From NCBI RefSeq assembly GCF_014904705.1, contig NZ_JACZCQ010000009.1, positions 124,001-188,000 on the forward strand: 64,000 bases of DNA, in the 5' to 3' direction. Below are positions 7,875 through 16,121 of this stretch, piece by piece. Both the position numbers and the translations under genes were made by a program. The notes under the pieces were generated by a model that did not search any database, was not told the DNA's origin, and was given only the letters and a program-made list of their open reading frames with translations. This DNA comes from Nisaea sediminum. GTDB lineage: Bacteria > Pseudomonadota > Alphaproteobacteria > Thalassobaculales > Thalassobaculaceae. Position 1 is the first letter of the stretch; each line of letters opens with the position of its first letter.

Positions 7875-8762
7875 ATGTATCACAAGGGCGCCCTCCTGGC
7901 GGTCGCGGGGATCCTGCTTCTCAGTTTCGATGTTCCCCTGATCCGCATGATCAGTGCTGACAGCTGGACGGTCATCGTCTGGCGTGGCGGGCTGACGGCG
8001 ATCTCGTTTTCGCTGTTCGCTGCACTGCATCCGCGAATGCGGGAACGGTTCTTCCGCGTCCCAAGCGCCGGCACACTGCTGACCGGTCTGCTGTTCAGCG
8101 GAAGCACGGTCGCCTTCGTCCTCGCGGCAAAACTCATTCCTGTCTCGAGCGTGCTTACATTCGTCGCGACCATTCCGCTCGGCGCCGCCCTGCTGTCGCG
8201 GGTCTTTCTCGGCGAGCGTCTGGACACGTCTCTGATCTTCGCTCTCATCGGCGCCTCCTTCGGGGCGGCCCTGGTCGCGCGCGGGGACTGGGCGGCCGGA
8301 GATCCTCTCGGCTACGGGGTGAGCGTGCTGATCGTTCTCTGTGTCGGCGGATACCTGACGGCTCTCAGGAGCAGGCTCAAACCCTATGCGCCGCAGGCGC
8401 TGGCCCTGTCGGGCCTGTTCGCCTCGGTCGTTGGTTTGGCTGTGGGCGGAATGCCCGCTGTGGTCGCGGCCGACATTCCCTATCTGCTGACGCTCGGCTT
8501 GGTGGTCGTGCCGGTGTCCGTGGCGCTCCTTTCTGCCAGCACGAGATACATCAGCGCCTCCGACGTCGGCATGATCATGGTCCTGGAACTCGTTTTCGGC
8601 GTGTTCTGGGCCTGGCTCTTTCTCGGCGAGGAGATGGCGCGCGTGACCGCCGTCGGCGTCACTATCGTCTTTCTCGTGCTCATGCTGCGGGCACGGATCG
8701 CCTCGCGGAAATCGGAGCAGATCCCTGAGGAGATCGTCGTGCGTGCCGAGCGGGCAGACTGA
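7875..8762 (+). CDS. EamA/DMT family transporter
   Basis: A 295-aa inner membrane protein with ten predicted helices arranged as two EamA repeats, each ending in a helix that contains the typical late motif (AKLIPVSSVLTFVATIPL and TRYISASDVGMIMVLELVF). Members export or import metabolites such as amino acids. An in-frame ATG at 7839 would add twelve hydrophilic residues and has no ribosome binding site, whereas 7875 follows GAGATGGG, so 7875 is preferred. It is divergent from dctP and shares its upstream region. Confidence 0.85.
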   Translation: MYHKGALLAVAGILLLSFDVPLIRMISADSWTVIVWRGGLTAISFSLFAALHPRMRERFFRVPSAGTLLTGLLFSGSTVAFVLAAKLIPVSSVLTFVATIPLGAALLSRVFLGERLDTSLIFALIGASFGAALVARGDWAAGDPLGYGVSVLIVLCVGGYLTALRSRLKPYAPQALALSGLFASVVGLAVGGMPAVVAADIPYLLTLGLVVVPVSVALLSASTRYISASDVGMIMVLELVFGVFWAWLFLGEEMARVTAVGVTIVFLVLMLRARIASRKSEQIPEEIVVRAERAD

Positions 8763-8879
8763 TCCCGCCTTGCGCCGGCATGCTCCCTGATTCCGCAAAA
8801 ACTTGAGGTTGCGCGCGCGGATGACCATAAAGGGCGCGTAACGGACGAAACGAGTGCCGCGCAACCGTACGAGGAGCGC

Positions 8880-9869
8880 ATGCAGGCCGCCGCGCAACCA
8901 CACCGCATATCCGTCGCACCGATGATGGACTGGACCGACCGGCACGACCGCTATTTCCTGCGGCTGATCAGCCGGCGGGCGGTGCTCTATACCGAGATGG
9001 TGACGACCGGCGCGCTGCTGCACGGGGATGCGGCGCGGTTCCTGCGCTTTGACGGCACGGAACACCCGGTGGTTCTGCAGCTCGGCGGCAGCGAGCCGGA
9101 AGCGATGGCGGAATGCGCCCGGATGGCCGAGGCCTCAGGCTATGACGAGGTGAACATCAATGTCGGCTGCCCAAGCGACCGGGTGCAGTCCGGCAGCTTC
9201 GGCGCCTGCCTGATGCGCGAGCCGGATCTTGTCGCGCGCTGCGTCGAGGCAATGAGTGAAGCGGTCTCGATCCCGGTCACGGTGAAGTCGCGCATCGGCG
9301 TCGACGACCAGGTGCCGGAGGAGGTGCTTCCCGACTTCATCCGGCAGGTCAGCGATGCGGGATGCCGGCATGTCATCGTCCATGCCCGCAAGGCCTGGCT
9401 GCAGGGGCTCAGCCCGAAGGAGAACCGGGATGTCCCGCCACTCGACTATCCGCTTGTCCATGCGATGAAGCAGGCGCGGCCGGATCTGACGGTCTCCATC
9501 AACGGCGGCATCCAGAGCCTCGACGAGGCGGAGCAGCAGCTCGCCCATGTCGACGGGGTGATGATCGGGCGTGCGGCCTACCAGACGCCGTGGGTCCTCG
9601 CAGATGTCGATCGTCGCTTCTATGGCGAGACCGGGGCGACGGTAGACCCGTGGGAAATCGCCGAGGCGATGGTGGACTATGCCGGCGCCCGGATGGCAGA
9701 GGGCGTGCCGCTGAAAAGCATCACCCGGCACATGCTCGGCCTCTTCCAGGGCCGCGCCGGTGCGCGCGCCTGGCGGCGGCATCTCTCGGAGAACGCACAT
9801 CTCGACGGCGCCCGCCCGGAAGTGATCCGCGAGGCGGCCGCCCTGGTGCCCCGTCAGGAAGCTGCCTAG
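8880..9869 (+). CDS. dusA: tRNA-dihydrouridine(20/20a) synthase DusA
   Basis: A 329-aa FMN-dependent enzyme that reduces uridine in the D-loop of tRNA. Seen: SVAPMMDWTD at the N-terminus, the catalytic-cysteine motif NINVGCPSDRV (Cys97), VKSRIGVDD, and the DusA-specific HARKAWLQGLSPKENR. Length and motif order fit DusA rather than DusB or DusC. The start is backed by GAGGAG six bases upstream. It is a housekeeping gene whose neighbours give no functional link. Confidence 0.95.
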   Translation: MQAAAQPHRISVAPMMDWTDRHDRYFLRLISRRAVLYTEMVTTGALLHGDAARFLRFDGTEHPVVLQLGGSEPEAMAECARMAEASGYDEVNINVGCPSDRVQSGSFGACLMREPDLVARCVEAMSEAVSIPVTVKSRIGVDDQVPEEVLPDFIRQVSDAGCRHVIVHARKAWLQGLSPKENRDVPPLDYPLVHAMKQARPDLTVSINGGIQSLDEAEQQLAHVDGVMIGRAAYQTPWVLADVDRRFYGETGATVDPWEIAEAMVDYAGARMAEGVPLKSITRHMLGLFQGRAGARAWRRHLSENAHLDGARPEVIREAAALVPRQEAA

Positions 9870-9930
9870 CCGGAGCCGGCCATTCGGTGTTTGATGCGCG
9901 TTCGGACTGACGACACGAGCGGGCAATGCA

Positions 9931-10566
9931 ATGAATGTCTTCGAAGACCGGGCCTTCTTTCACGAGGGCATGCGCGACTGGCAGGATCGCTTCGACGGGC
10001 GGCGCACGGCGGAAGCGATCGAGAAGAACCGTAAGCATTATGCGTTCTGGGAGGATGAGATCGCGTTCATCCAGGCGGCGCCGTTCTTCTTCATCGCCTC
10101 GACCTTCGAGGATTATGTCGACTGCAACATCAAGTCAGGCGATCCGGGCTTCATCAAAATCGTCGGTCCCAACATCCTCGAATATCCCGAATATGACGGG
10201 AACTCGATGTACCGCACGGTCGGGAATATTGCGAAGAACCCGAATGTCGGACTGCTCTTCGTCGCCTTCGACGGCAAGAGCCGGCGTATCCGCGTCAATG
10301 GCAAGGCGGAGATCCTGACCGACCCGGAAGCGCTCGAGCGGCATTACGGGGCAAAGATGGTCGTTCGCATCGAGTGCGAGATCTATCCGAACTGTCCTCG
10401 CTATACCCCGAACCTGGCCGATCGGGAGCCGTCGCCGCATGTGCCTAGGGAGGGCGAGGGCACGCCGCCTCCGCCGGAATGGAAGACCCGCGACTACATC
10501 AGGCGGATCCTGCCTGAAGGCGATCCGCATACGTCGCTGGTCAACAAGGACGGCAGGGAAAAGTGA
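9931..10566 (+). CDS. pyridoxamine 5'-phosphate oxidase-like flavin-binding protein
   Basis: A 211-aa protein of the split-barrel PNPOx-like family. The barrel part spans roughly residues 30-150 and includes 'FIASTFEDYVDCNIKSGDPG', 'NSMYRTVGNIAKNPNVGLLF' and RIRVNGKAEI, which fit a flavin nucleotide-binding fold. The C-terminal tail holds the pattern YPNCPRY found in the MSMEG_1061-type subgroup. Substrate unknown; the family includes oxidoreductases for quinones and cofactors. It stands 61 bp after dusA and probably has its own promoter. Confidence 0.8.
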   Translation: MNVFEDRAFFHEGMRDWQDRFDGRRTAEAIEKNRKHYAFWEDEIAFIQAAPFFFIASTFEDYVDCNIKSGDPGFIKIVGPNILEYPEYDGNSMYRTVGNIAKNPNVGLLFVAFDGKSRRIRVNGKAEILTDPEALERHYGAKMVVRIECEIYPNCPRYTPNLADREPSPHVPREGEGTPPPPEWKTRDYIRRILPEGDPHTSLVNKDGREK

Positions 10567-10588
10567 TGCTGCGGGGCGCTGCCTGAGT

Positions 10589-11035
10589 TCAGGAAAGGGC
10601 GATCAGTTCCGCCCGGAGGCTGTCCGGATCGCCGCTCGGCAGGAGGCGGTCGATCTCGTCGTGGGTTTTCCGCCAGACCGGTAGGGCGTCCTTCAGCACG
10701 TTCCGGCCAGCATCCGTGAGGCTCAGCCGCCGCCCGCGGCGGTCTTCGGGATCGATCGCAATCTCAACGAGGCCGCGCCGTTCAAGCGGTTTCAGGTTGG
10801 CCGTCAGCGTTGTCCTGTCCATGGCGAGGAACGGCGCGACATCCTTTATCCTCGGGGGCTCGGGCCGGTTCAGCGCCATCAGCAGCGAGAATTGCCCGTT
10901 GGTCAGGCCGTAGGGCCGGAGCGCCTCGTCGAAACGCCGGCCGATGGCGCGGGCGGCGCGCTGGACATGGAGGCAGAGACAGCGGTCCCGGACCTCGCGG
11001 GTGACTTCGATCGGCAGGTCGGCATGCATGTTCAT
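10589..11035 (-). CDS. MarR family transcriptional regulator
   Basis: A 148-aa winged-helix regulator. Seen: LTNGQFSLLMALNR, then the DNA-binding helices around 'DVAPFLAMDRTTLTANLKPL' and the wing 'RRGLVEIAIDPEDRRGRRLS', an unmistakable MarR pattern. The open frame continues to 11086, but 11035 is preferred: the extra residues would be read across the -10 and operator DNA. It is divergent from a DUF1428 gene, so a shared regulatory region is likely. Confidence 0.88.
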   Translation of the reverse strand: MNMHADLPIEVTREVRDRCLCLHVQRAARAIGRRFDEALRPYGLTNGQFSLLMALNRPEPPRIKDVAPFLAMDRTTLTANLKPLERRGLVEIAIDPEDRRGRRLSLTDAGRNVLKDALPVWRKTHDEIDRLLPSGDPDSLRAELIALS

Positions 11036-11042
11036 GTTTCTA

Positions 11043-11070
11043 ATTATGTTGACATCAACGTATTGATCAA
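11043..11070. promoter_or_regulatory. MarR promoter with candidate operators
   Basis: On the minus strand CATAAT (from 11048) with TTGATC 16 bp upstream forms a plausible promoter for marR. Two symmetric elements overlap it: GTTGA-CA-TCAAC (11048-11059) and TTGATCAA (11063-11070). MarR proteins favour TTGA/TCAA half sites, so autoregulation and control of the divergent DUF1428 gene are plausible. Confidence 0.5.
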
Positions 11071-11144
11071 GAAGCATCCGCACCATCGGCCAGCGACCGG
11101 CTGAAAGCGAGCGAAACCGAAAAATGCGAAAAGGGAGATTTCAG

Positions 11145-11501
11145 ATGGGATACGTCACCGGATGCGTGATGGCGGTGCCGACGGCTCGGAAGGACGAGTT
11201 CCTCGAGCATTGTGCCGCCTGTGCGGATGTCCTGAAGGAGAACGGGGCGCTCGAGATCTTCGAATGCTGGGGCGACGAGGTGCCGGACGGGGAAGTGACC
11301 TCTTTCCCCATGGCGGTCAAATGCGAGACGGACGAGACCGTTGTCTTCTCCTGGATCCTCTGGCCCTCCAAGCAGGCCTGCGAGACGGGCATGCAGGTGA
11401 TGATGGAACATCCGAGCCTGAAACCGGAGGTGCTGCCGATGCCGTTCGACGGCCAGCGGATGATCTATGGCGGGTTCGAGGTGATCTCGGAAATCCGATA
11501 A
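11145..11501 (+). CDS. DUF1428 family protein
   Basis: A 118-aa alpha/beta-barrel type small protein. The sequence contains the DUF1428 landmarks ALEIFECWGDEVPDGE, SFPMAVKCETDE and the C-terminal 'PMPFDGQRMIYGGFEVI'. Start at 11145 follows GGAG seven bases upstream; the in-frame ATG at 11124 lacks a site. Genes of this family often accompany PhnB-like/VOC proteins, as here (next gene 21 bp downstream). Biochemical role unknown. Confidence 0.88.
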   Translation: MGYVTGCVMAVPTARKDEFLEHCAACADVLKENGALEIFECWGDEVPDGEVTSFPMAVKCETDETVVFSWILWPSKQACETGMQVMMEHPSLKPEVLPMPFDGQRMIYGGFEVISEIR

Positions 11502-11522
11502 GGCCGGCTGCTGGCAGGGAGA

Positions 11523-12011
11523 ATGGAAATGACCGAGATCGTCACATGCCTGTGGTTCGACCATGGCGAAGCCGGAAAGGCGGCGGAATTCTATGCCGCC
11601 ACCTTTCCGGACAGCCATGTCGACCGGGCGAATGCCTCTCCGGCGGACTTTCCGGGAGGCGCCGCGGGAACCGAATTGACCGTCGAATTCACCGTGCTGG
11701 GCCGACGGTTCGTCGGCCTCAACGGCGGGCCGGTCTTCACGCCGAACGAGGCCGTCAGCTTCATGGTGCTGACCGAGAGCCAGGAAGAGACCGACCGCTA
11801 CTGGGACGCGATCGTCGGCAGTGGCGGCCAGGAGAGCGAATGCGGCTGGTGCAAGGACCGCTGGGGCCATTCCTGGCAGATTACGCCGAGGCGCTTGCTC
11901 GACCTCATGGCGGATGACGATCGCGACAAGGCTCGCCGCGCCATGGAAGCGATGATGACGATGCGGAAAATCGATATCGCGACGCTCGAGGCGGCGGCGG
12001 ACGCCGCATAA
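11523..12011 (+). CDS. PhnB-like VOC superfamily protein
   Basis: A 162-aa protein of the '3-demethylubiquinone-9 3-methyltransferase' Pfam group, a misnamed VOC/glyoxalase-fold family. Typical features are [20 protein letters not shown] at the N-terminus, [20 protein letters not shown] in the middle, and '[19 protein letters not shown]'. Probably co-transcribed with the upstream DUF1428 gene and likely controlled by the divergent MarR. The substrate is not known and no methyltransferase activity should be assumed. Confidence 0.88.
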   Translation: MEMTEIVTCLWFDHGEAGKAAEFYAATFPDSHVDRANASPADFPGGAAGTELTVEFTVLGRRFVGLNGGPVFTPNEAVSFMVLTESQEETDRYWDAIVGSGGQESECGWCKDRWGHSWQITPRRLLDLMADDDRDKARRAMEAMMTMRKIDIATLEAAADAA

Positions 12012-12027
12012 CGGACGCGTTCCCGGT

Positions 12028-13185
12028 TCAGGTCCGGCGCGAAAGCCACCAGAGACCGGGCAGGGCGAGGAGCGAGCAGAGACCCATCGCGTTGTAGGCC
12101 GCCGGTCCGAAGCTCTCGTAAAGCGTTCCGGCAAGGGGCATCATCGCGCCCATCAGCACCCCGCCGGTCAGCGCGTAATAGAGGCTCTGGCCGGTGGCGC
12201 CGACGCTGTCGGGAATGGTCCGCGTCAGATAGGCCATGGCACCGAGATGGGCGGCCCCGAAGGTAAGCGCGTGCAGGGACTGCAGTGGCACCAGCAGCCA
12301 CGGATCGTAGGTAAGCGGCGTCAGCGGCCAGCGGATCACCCCGCCGATCGCGGCGATGGCGAGGAAGCCGAGCGGTCCGATCCGGCGGGCGAAACGGCCC
12401 GCGAAGGCAAAGAGGATCACCTCCGCGACCACGCCGACGGCCCAGAGCAGACCGATCACGCTCTCGTCCAGCCCCGCATTGCGCCAGGAGATCGAACCGA
12501 AGGCGTAATAGACGGCGTGGCTGACCTGAAGCAGCCCTGCCGATACGACGAACAGCAGGAAGTCCGGACGGGCGAGCAGGCCCAACGGGTTGGCACGCTC
12601 CGTCGAGACCTTGCGCGGGACTTCCGGCATCGCGAAGCAGGCAATCAGGATAAGCGCGACCGTGCCGCTGGCGATCCAGATCACCCAGTCAGGATCACGC
12701 CCTGTAAGGAAGGCCCCCGTCGCGGTGGTGCCGAGAATGAAGCTGATCGAGCCCCAGAGCCGGACGCGTCCATAGTCGAGCCCGGCATCACGGACGGTCC
12801 GGAGCGCGATGTTCTCCATTATCGGCAGGATCGGATTGTGCAGGGCGTAGAACAGCCCGGCGAGCAGGGCAATCGGCCAGAACCCGACGGCGCTGTTCAT
12901 CGCAAGGCAGACGAGAAGCGCAAGCGCGGCAAGCACGATGGAGAGTTTGCGTCCCGCGCTCCGGCGGTCGGCGATCTGCGCGACCAGCGGATGCGCGATC
13001 ATCTTGACCCAGAATACAGCGGCCATGATCGAGGCGATCTCGACGGCGCCGAGCCCGCGATGGTCAAGCCAGACCGGCCAGAACGGCATCAGCACGCCGA
13101 ACAACAGGAAAAAGGCGCCGTAGAACGCGGAAAGGCGGAGGAACAGGCTCTGTCGGCTCGGGGCTGCGGCGCTCTCGACGGACAT
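12028..13185 (-). CDS. MFS transporter, MFS_1-like/HcaT type
   Basis: A 385-aa protein with about twelve membrane helices. The N-terminal FFLLFGVLMPFWPVWLDHRG and VFWVKMIAHPLVAQIADR match the sugar/aromatic-acid porter subgroup (HcaT, NupG/LacY-like MFS_1_like). It begins 22 bp after the iron permease gene stop and may be the last gene of the fbpAB transcript. A link to iron-chelate or siderophore movement is possible from position only; a carboxylate or nucleoside substrate is equally possible. Confidence 0.85.
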   Translation of the reverse strand: MSVESAAAPSRQSLFLRLSAFYGAFFLLFGVLMPFWPVWLDHRGLGAVEIASIMAAVFWVKMIAHPLVAQIADRRSAGRKLSIVLAALALLVCLAMNSAVGFWPIALLAGLFYALHNPILPIMENIALRTVRDAGLDYGRVRLWGSISFILGTTATGAFLTGRDPDWVIWIASGTVALILIACFAMPEVPRKVSTERANPLGLLARPDFLLFVVSAGLLQVSHAVYYAFGSISWRNAGLDESVIGLLWAVGVVAEVILFAFAGRFARRIGPLGFLAIAAIGGVIRWPLTPLTYDPWLLVPLQSLHALTFGAAHLGAMAYLTRTIPDSVGATGQSLYYALTGGVLMGAMMPLAGTLYESFGPAAYNAMGLCSLLALPGLWWLSRRT

Positions 13186-13207
13186 GCCGTGACTTTCGGG
13201 GCCGGCC

Positions 13208-14908
13208 TCAGGCGGAGCGGCGATGCCCGGGCCGGGAAGCGGAGATCGCGCGGCTCAGGACTATCACCGGCAAGATGCCGGCCGCAACGATGGCGAGGGC
13301 CGCGAGCGCGCATTGTTCCAGCAGTTCGTCCGAGGCGTATTGATAGACATAGGTCGCGAGCGTCTGGAAATTGAAGGGCCGCAGCACCAGGGTCGCCGGC
13401 AGTTCCTTCATCGTGTCGACGAAGACCAGCACGATGGCGGTCAGCAGGCTGCCCCGGATCAAGGGCAGATGCACCTTGCGCAGGGTTGCGAGCGGTCCGT
13501 GGCCGAGCGCCCGGGCGGCAAGATCCATGTTCGGCGTGACCTTGCCGAGCCCCGCCTCGACCGCGCCGAAGGAGATCGCCATGAAGCGGACCATATAGGC
13601 GAAGACCAGAGCCGTGGTGGTGCCGCTCAGCAGGAGGCCGGTCGGAAAGCCGAACTGTTCGCGCGAGAAGGCGTCGATCGCATTGTCGAGCGCACCGGCC
13701 GGGATCAGGATGCCGATCGCCAGCACGGCCCCCGGAATGGCGTATCCGACACTCGCAAGGCGGGAGGCAAAGCGGACGCCGCGGCCGGGATTGAGGCGCA
13801 CCGCATAGCCGAGCAGCACCGCGGCGGCGACCGTTGCGACGGCGCTGATGAGCGAGAGCTTCAGGCTGTTCTCTGCGTAATGCAGGAAGTCCGCCGTCCA
13901 GGATTGTTCGAAGTACTCGAAGGCGTAATAGCCGAGCACCGAGGCCGGGACGACGAAGCCGAGCAGGATCGGCAGGGCACAGGCCAGAACAGCGCCGGCG
14001 CGCTTCGCCCCGGTCAACTGATAACCGGGCAGGGCGCGGACGTGACTCGAGGTATGGTGGAAGCGCTGCCGTGCGCGGGAACTGCGTTCGATCCAGATCA
14101 GGCCGACGACGAAGACCAGCATGACCAGCGCGATCTGCGCCGCGCCGCCGGGATTGCCCATGAAGAACCAGGTATCGAAGACACCGCGAGTCAATGTGCG
14201 GACAGCGAAATAGTCGACCGTGCCGAAATCGTTCAGCGTCTCCATGAGCGCGAGGGTCAGGCCGACGACGATGGCCGGGCGGGCGAGCGGCAGGGCGACG
14301 GTGAAGAAGGCCCGCCAGGCGGTCGAGCCGAGGGTGCGGCTGACCTCGAGCACGCAGACCGACTGCTCCAGAAAGGCGGCCCGTGCCATGGCATAGACGT
14401 AGGGATAGAGCACGAGCGAGATCATCGCGATCGCGCCGCCCATGGTACGGATATCGGGGAACCAGTAGTCGCGCTTGGTCTCCCATCCGAAGATCGCGCG
14501 CAGTCCGGTCTGCAGCGGTCCCGCGAATTCCAGCAGGTCGGTATAGGTATAGGCGATGACGTAGGCGGGCACCGCGAGCGGCAGCAGCAGCGCCCATTCG
14601 AAGACGCGCCGTCCAGGAAAGCGGCAGCTCACGACCAGCCAGGCGGTGCCGGTGCCGATCAGAACGACGCTGACGCCGACGCCGGTCATCAGGAGCAGCG
14701 TGCTGGAGAGGTAGGTGCCGAGGACGGTGGCGAAGAGATGCGGCCAGATGTTTTCGGCCGGGTTAAAGGCGATCCAGACAAGCGCGGCGATCGGTGCGAC
14801 CACGAGCGCGGCAAGGACGAAAGCGGCAAGCAGCCACGGTCCGCCGCCGCTATGCCGGACCGGGCGGGCCTCGTCGATGGCGCTATGCGCGGAAAATGCC
14901 TCGTCCAT
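13208..14908 (-). CDS. fbpB: ferric iron ABC transporter permease, FbpB-like
   Basis: A 566-aa double-domain permease with about twelve helices and two binding-protein-dependent transport inner membrane motifs, near 'VALPLARPAIVVGLTLALME' and HLPLIRGSLLTAIVLVFVD, where the cytoplasmic EAA loops contact the ATPase. Length and fusion of two halves match FbpB/SfuB. It follows the iron-binding protein gene after an 86-bp gap that holds a GC hairpin. No cognate fbpC is next to it, so the ATPase must come from elsewhere. Confidence 0.88.
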   Translation of the reverse strand: MDEAFSAHSAIDEARPVRHSGGGPWLLAAFVLAALVVAPIAALVWIAFNPAENIWPHLFATVLGTYLSSTLLLMTGVGVSVVLIGTGTAWLVVSCRFPGRRVFEWALLLPLAVPAYVIAYTYTDLLEFAGPLQTGLRAIFGWETKRDYWFPDIRTMGGAIAMISLVLYPYVYAMARAAFLEQSVCVLEVSRTLGSTAWRAFFTVALPLARPAIVVGLTLALMETLNDFGTVDYFAVRTLTRGVFDTWFFMGNPGGAAQIALVMLVFVVGLIWIERSSRARQRFHHTSSHVRALPGYQLTGAKRAGAVLACALPILLGFVVPASVLGYYAFEYFEQSWTADFLHYAENSLKLSLISAVATVAAAVLLGYAVRLNPGRGVRFASRLASVGYAIPGAVLAIGILIPAGALDNAIDAFSREQFGFPTGLLLSGTTTALVFAYMVRFMAISFGAVEAGLGKVTPNMDLAARALGHGPLATLRKVHLPLIRGSLLTAIVLVFVDTMKELPATLVLRPFNFQTLATYVYQYASDELLEQCALAALAIVAAGILPVIVLSRAISASRPGHRRSA

Positions 14909-14943
14909 CGGGACTCCTCAAGCTTTCGATCCAAACGCCCAAA

Positions 14944-14965
14944 GGCCCGCGCTATGGCGCGGGCC
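14944..14965 (-). terminator. intercistronic hairpin after fbpA
   Basis: Arms GGCCCGCGC (14944-14952) and GCGCGGGCC (14957-14965) with loop TATG, lying between fbpA and fbpB. On the minus strand it is followed by a short TTT. It probably acts as a partial terminator or RNA-stabilising element giving more binding protein than permease. Confidence 0.6.
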
Positions 14966-14994
14966 CGGGCTCTCGGAACCGAAAGGGTAGGCGT

Positions 14995-16008
14995 TTAGTC
15001 GTTATAGCCGACCCGGTCCACCATCATGATGGCTTCCTTGCGGAGCTCGGCGACCTCGGCGAGGCTCAGTGTGTCCGACTTGAACTCGCCCCAGGACTTC
15101 ACTTCCGGGAGCCATTCCACGGTCGGGTTGACCGGATATTCGAAGTTCTGCTCGGCATAGAGGGTCTGCCCGGCGCCGCTCAGGAACTCCATCAGCTTCA
15201 GGGCGTTCGCCTTGTTCGGCGCGGACTTGGTCATGGAGACGCCGGAGATGTTCACGTGCGTGCCGCGGTTCTCCTGGTTCGGGAATACGAGGTAGACGGA
15301 GTCGGCCCAGGGCTTCTGCTTCTCGTCATGCAGCATCTTGCCGTAATAGTAGTGATTGCCGACCGCGATATCGCACTCGCCTTCCTTGATCGCCTTGACC
15401 TGCGCCCGGTCATTGCCCTGCGGCTTGCGCGCGAGGTTGTCCTTCACCTTGGAGAGCCAGGCTTCCGCCTCGTCCTTGCCGTGATGGGCGATCATCGAAG
15501 CGATGAGGGCGACGTTGTAGACATGCTTGCCGCTGCGGGTGCACAGGCGGCCCTTCCACTTCGGATCGGCGAGATCCTCGTAGCTGGTGATCTCGCCCGG
15601 CTTCACCCGGTCCTTCGAGGCATAGATGATGCGCGCGCGCGTGGTCATGCCGTACCAGAGCCCGTCCGGATGGCGGAAGTTCGCCGGGATGTTCTTTTCC
15701 AGCGTCGGGCTGGTGACGGGCTGGGTGACGCCCGCATCGACGGCGTCGTTCAGCTTGCCGATATCGACGGTGAAGATCAGGTCGGCCGGGCTGTTGTCGC
15801 CCTCGGCCTGGACGCGCTCGATCAGACCCTTGTCGGAGAAGACGACGTTGACCTTGATTCCGGTCTCCTTGGTGAAGGCATCGAACAACGGCTTCACCAG
15901 GAATTCCTGACGGTAGGAGTAGACGTTGACTTCCTCGGCGGCATTCGCAGCGGGCGCGAGCATGGACGCGCCGATCAGGCCGAACAGGAGTTTCTTCAAC
16001 TGAGCCAC
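14995..16008 (-). CDS. fbpA: Fe(3+) ABC transporter periplasmic binding protein
   Basis: A 337-aa binding protein. A GTG start at 16008 is chosen: it follows AGGGGAAA at suitable distance and leads directly into a signal peptide (LKKLLFGLIGASM, cleavage near ANAAEE). The longer frame starting at 16047 would cross an iron box. The mature protein starts EVNVYSYRQEFLVKPL and contains the iron-ligand tyrosine cluster VGNHYYYGKM, typical of FbpA/FutA. It binds ferric iron in the periplasm for FbpB. A TGA-N9-TCA element just upstream points to iron control. Confidence 0.92.
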   Translation of the reverse strand: MAQLKKLLFGLIGASMLAPAANAAEEVNVYSYRQEFLVKPLFDAFTKETGIKVNVVFSDKGLIERVQAEGDNSPADLIFTVDIGKLNDAVDAGVTQPVTSPTLEKNIPANFRHPDGLWYGMTTRARIIYASKDRVKPGEITSYEDLADPKWKGRLCTRSGKHVYNVALIASMIAHHGKDEAEAWLSKVKDNLARKPQGNDRAQVKAIKEGECDIAVGNHYYYGKMLHDEKQKPWADSVYLVFPNQENRGTHVNISGVSMTKSAPNKANALKLMEFLSGAGQTLYAEQNFEYPVNPTVEWLPEVKSWGEFKSDTLSLAEVAELRKEAIMMVDRVGYND

Positions 16009-16031
16009 GGAGTTTCCCCTAGTTCTATTAA

Positions 16032-16046
16032 TGAGAATTAGTCTCA
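16032..16046 (-). promoter_or_regulatory. iron-responsive box (TGA-N9-TCA) before fbpA
   Basis: TGAGA (16032-16036) and TCTCA (16042-16046) flank five bases, satisfying the alphaproteobacterial IRO motif TGA-N9-TCA recognised by RirA/Rhizobium-type regulators; Fur-type binding is an alternative. It lies 24 bp upstream of the GTG start of an iron-transport gene. Confidence 0.6.
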
Positions 16047-16121
16047 ATTTCTTTAGAGATGCGTGAAGCGCCGTTCCGGGTCAAGTCCGAAATGAACGAA
16101 CCCTGACCGATCACAGTCACG

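Noticed and set aside
7833-9065. 410-codon minus-strand frame opposite the EamA gene
   Set aside because: Highly charged antisense shadow of a transporter with recognisable EamA repeats.
13223-14998. 591-codon plus-strand frame opposite fbpB
   Set aside because: Low-complexity charged sequence exactly antisense to a membrane permease; not a gene.
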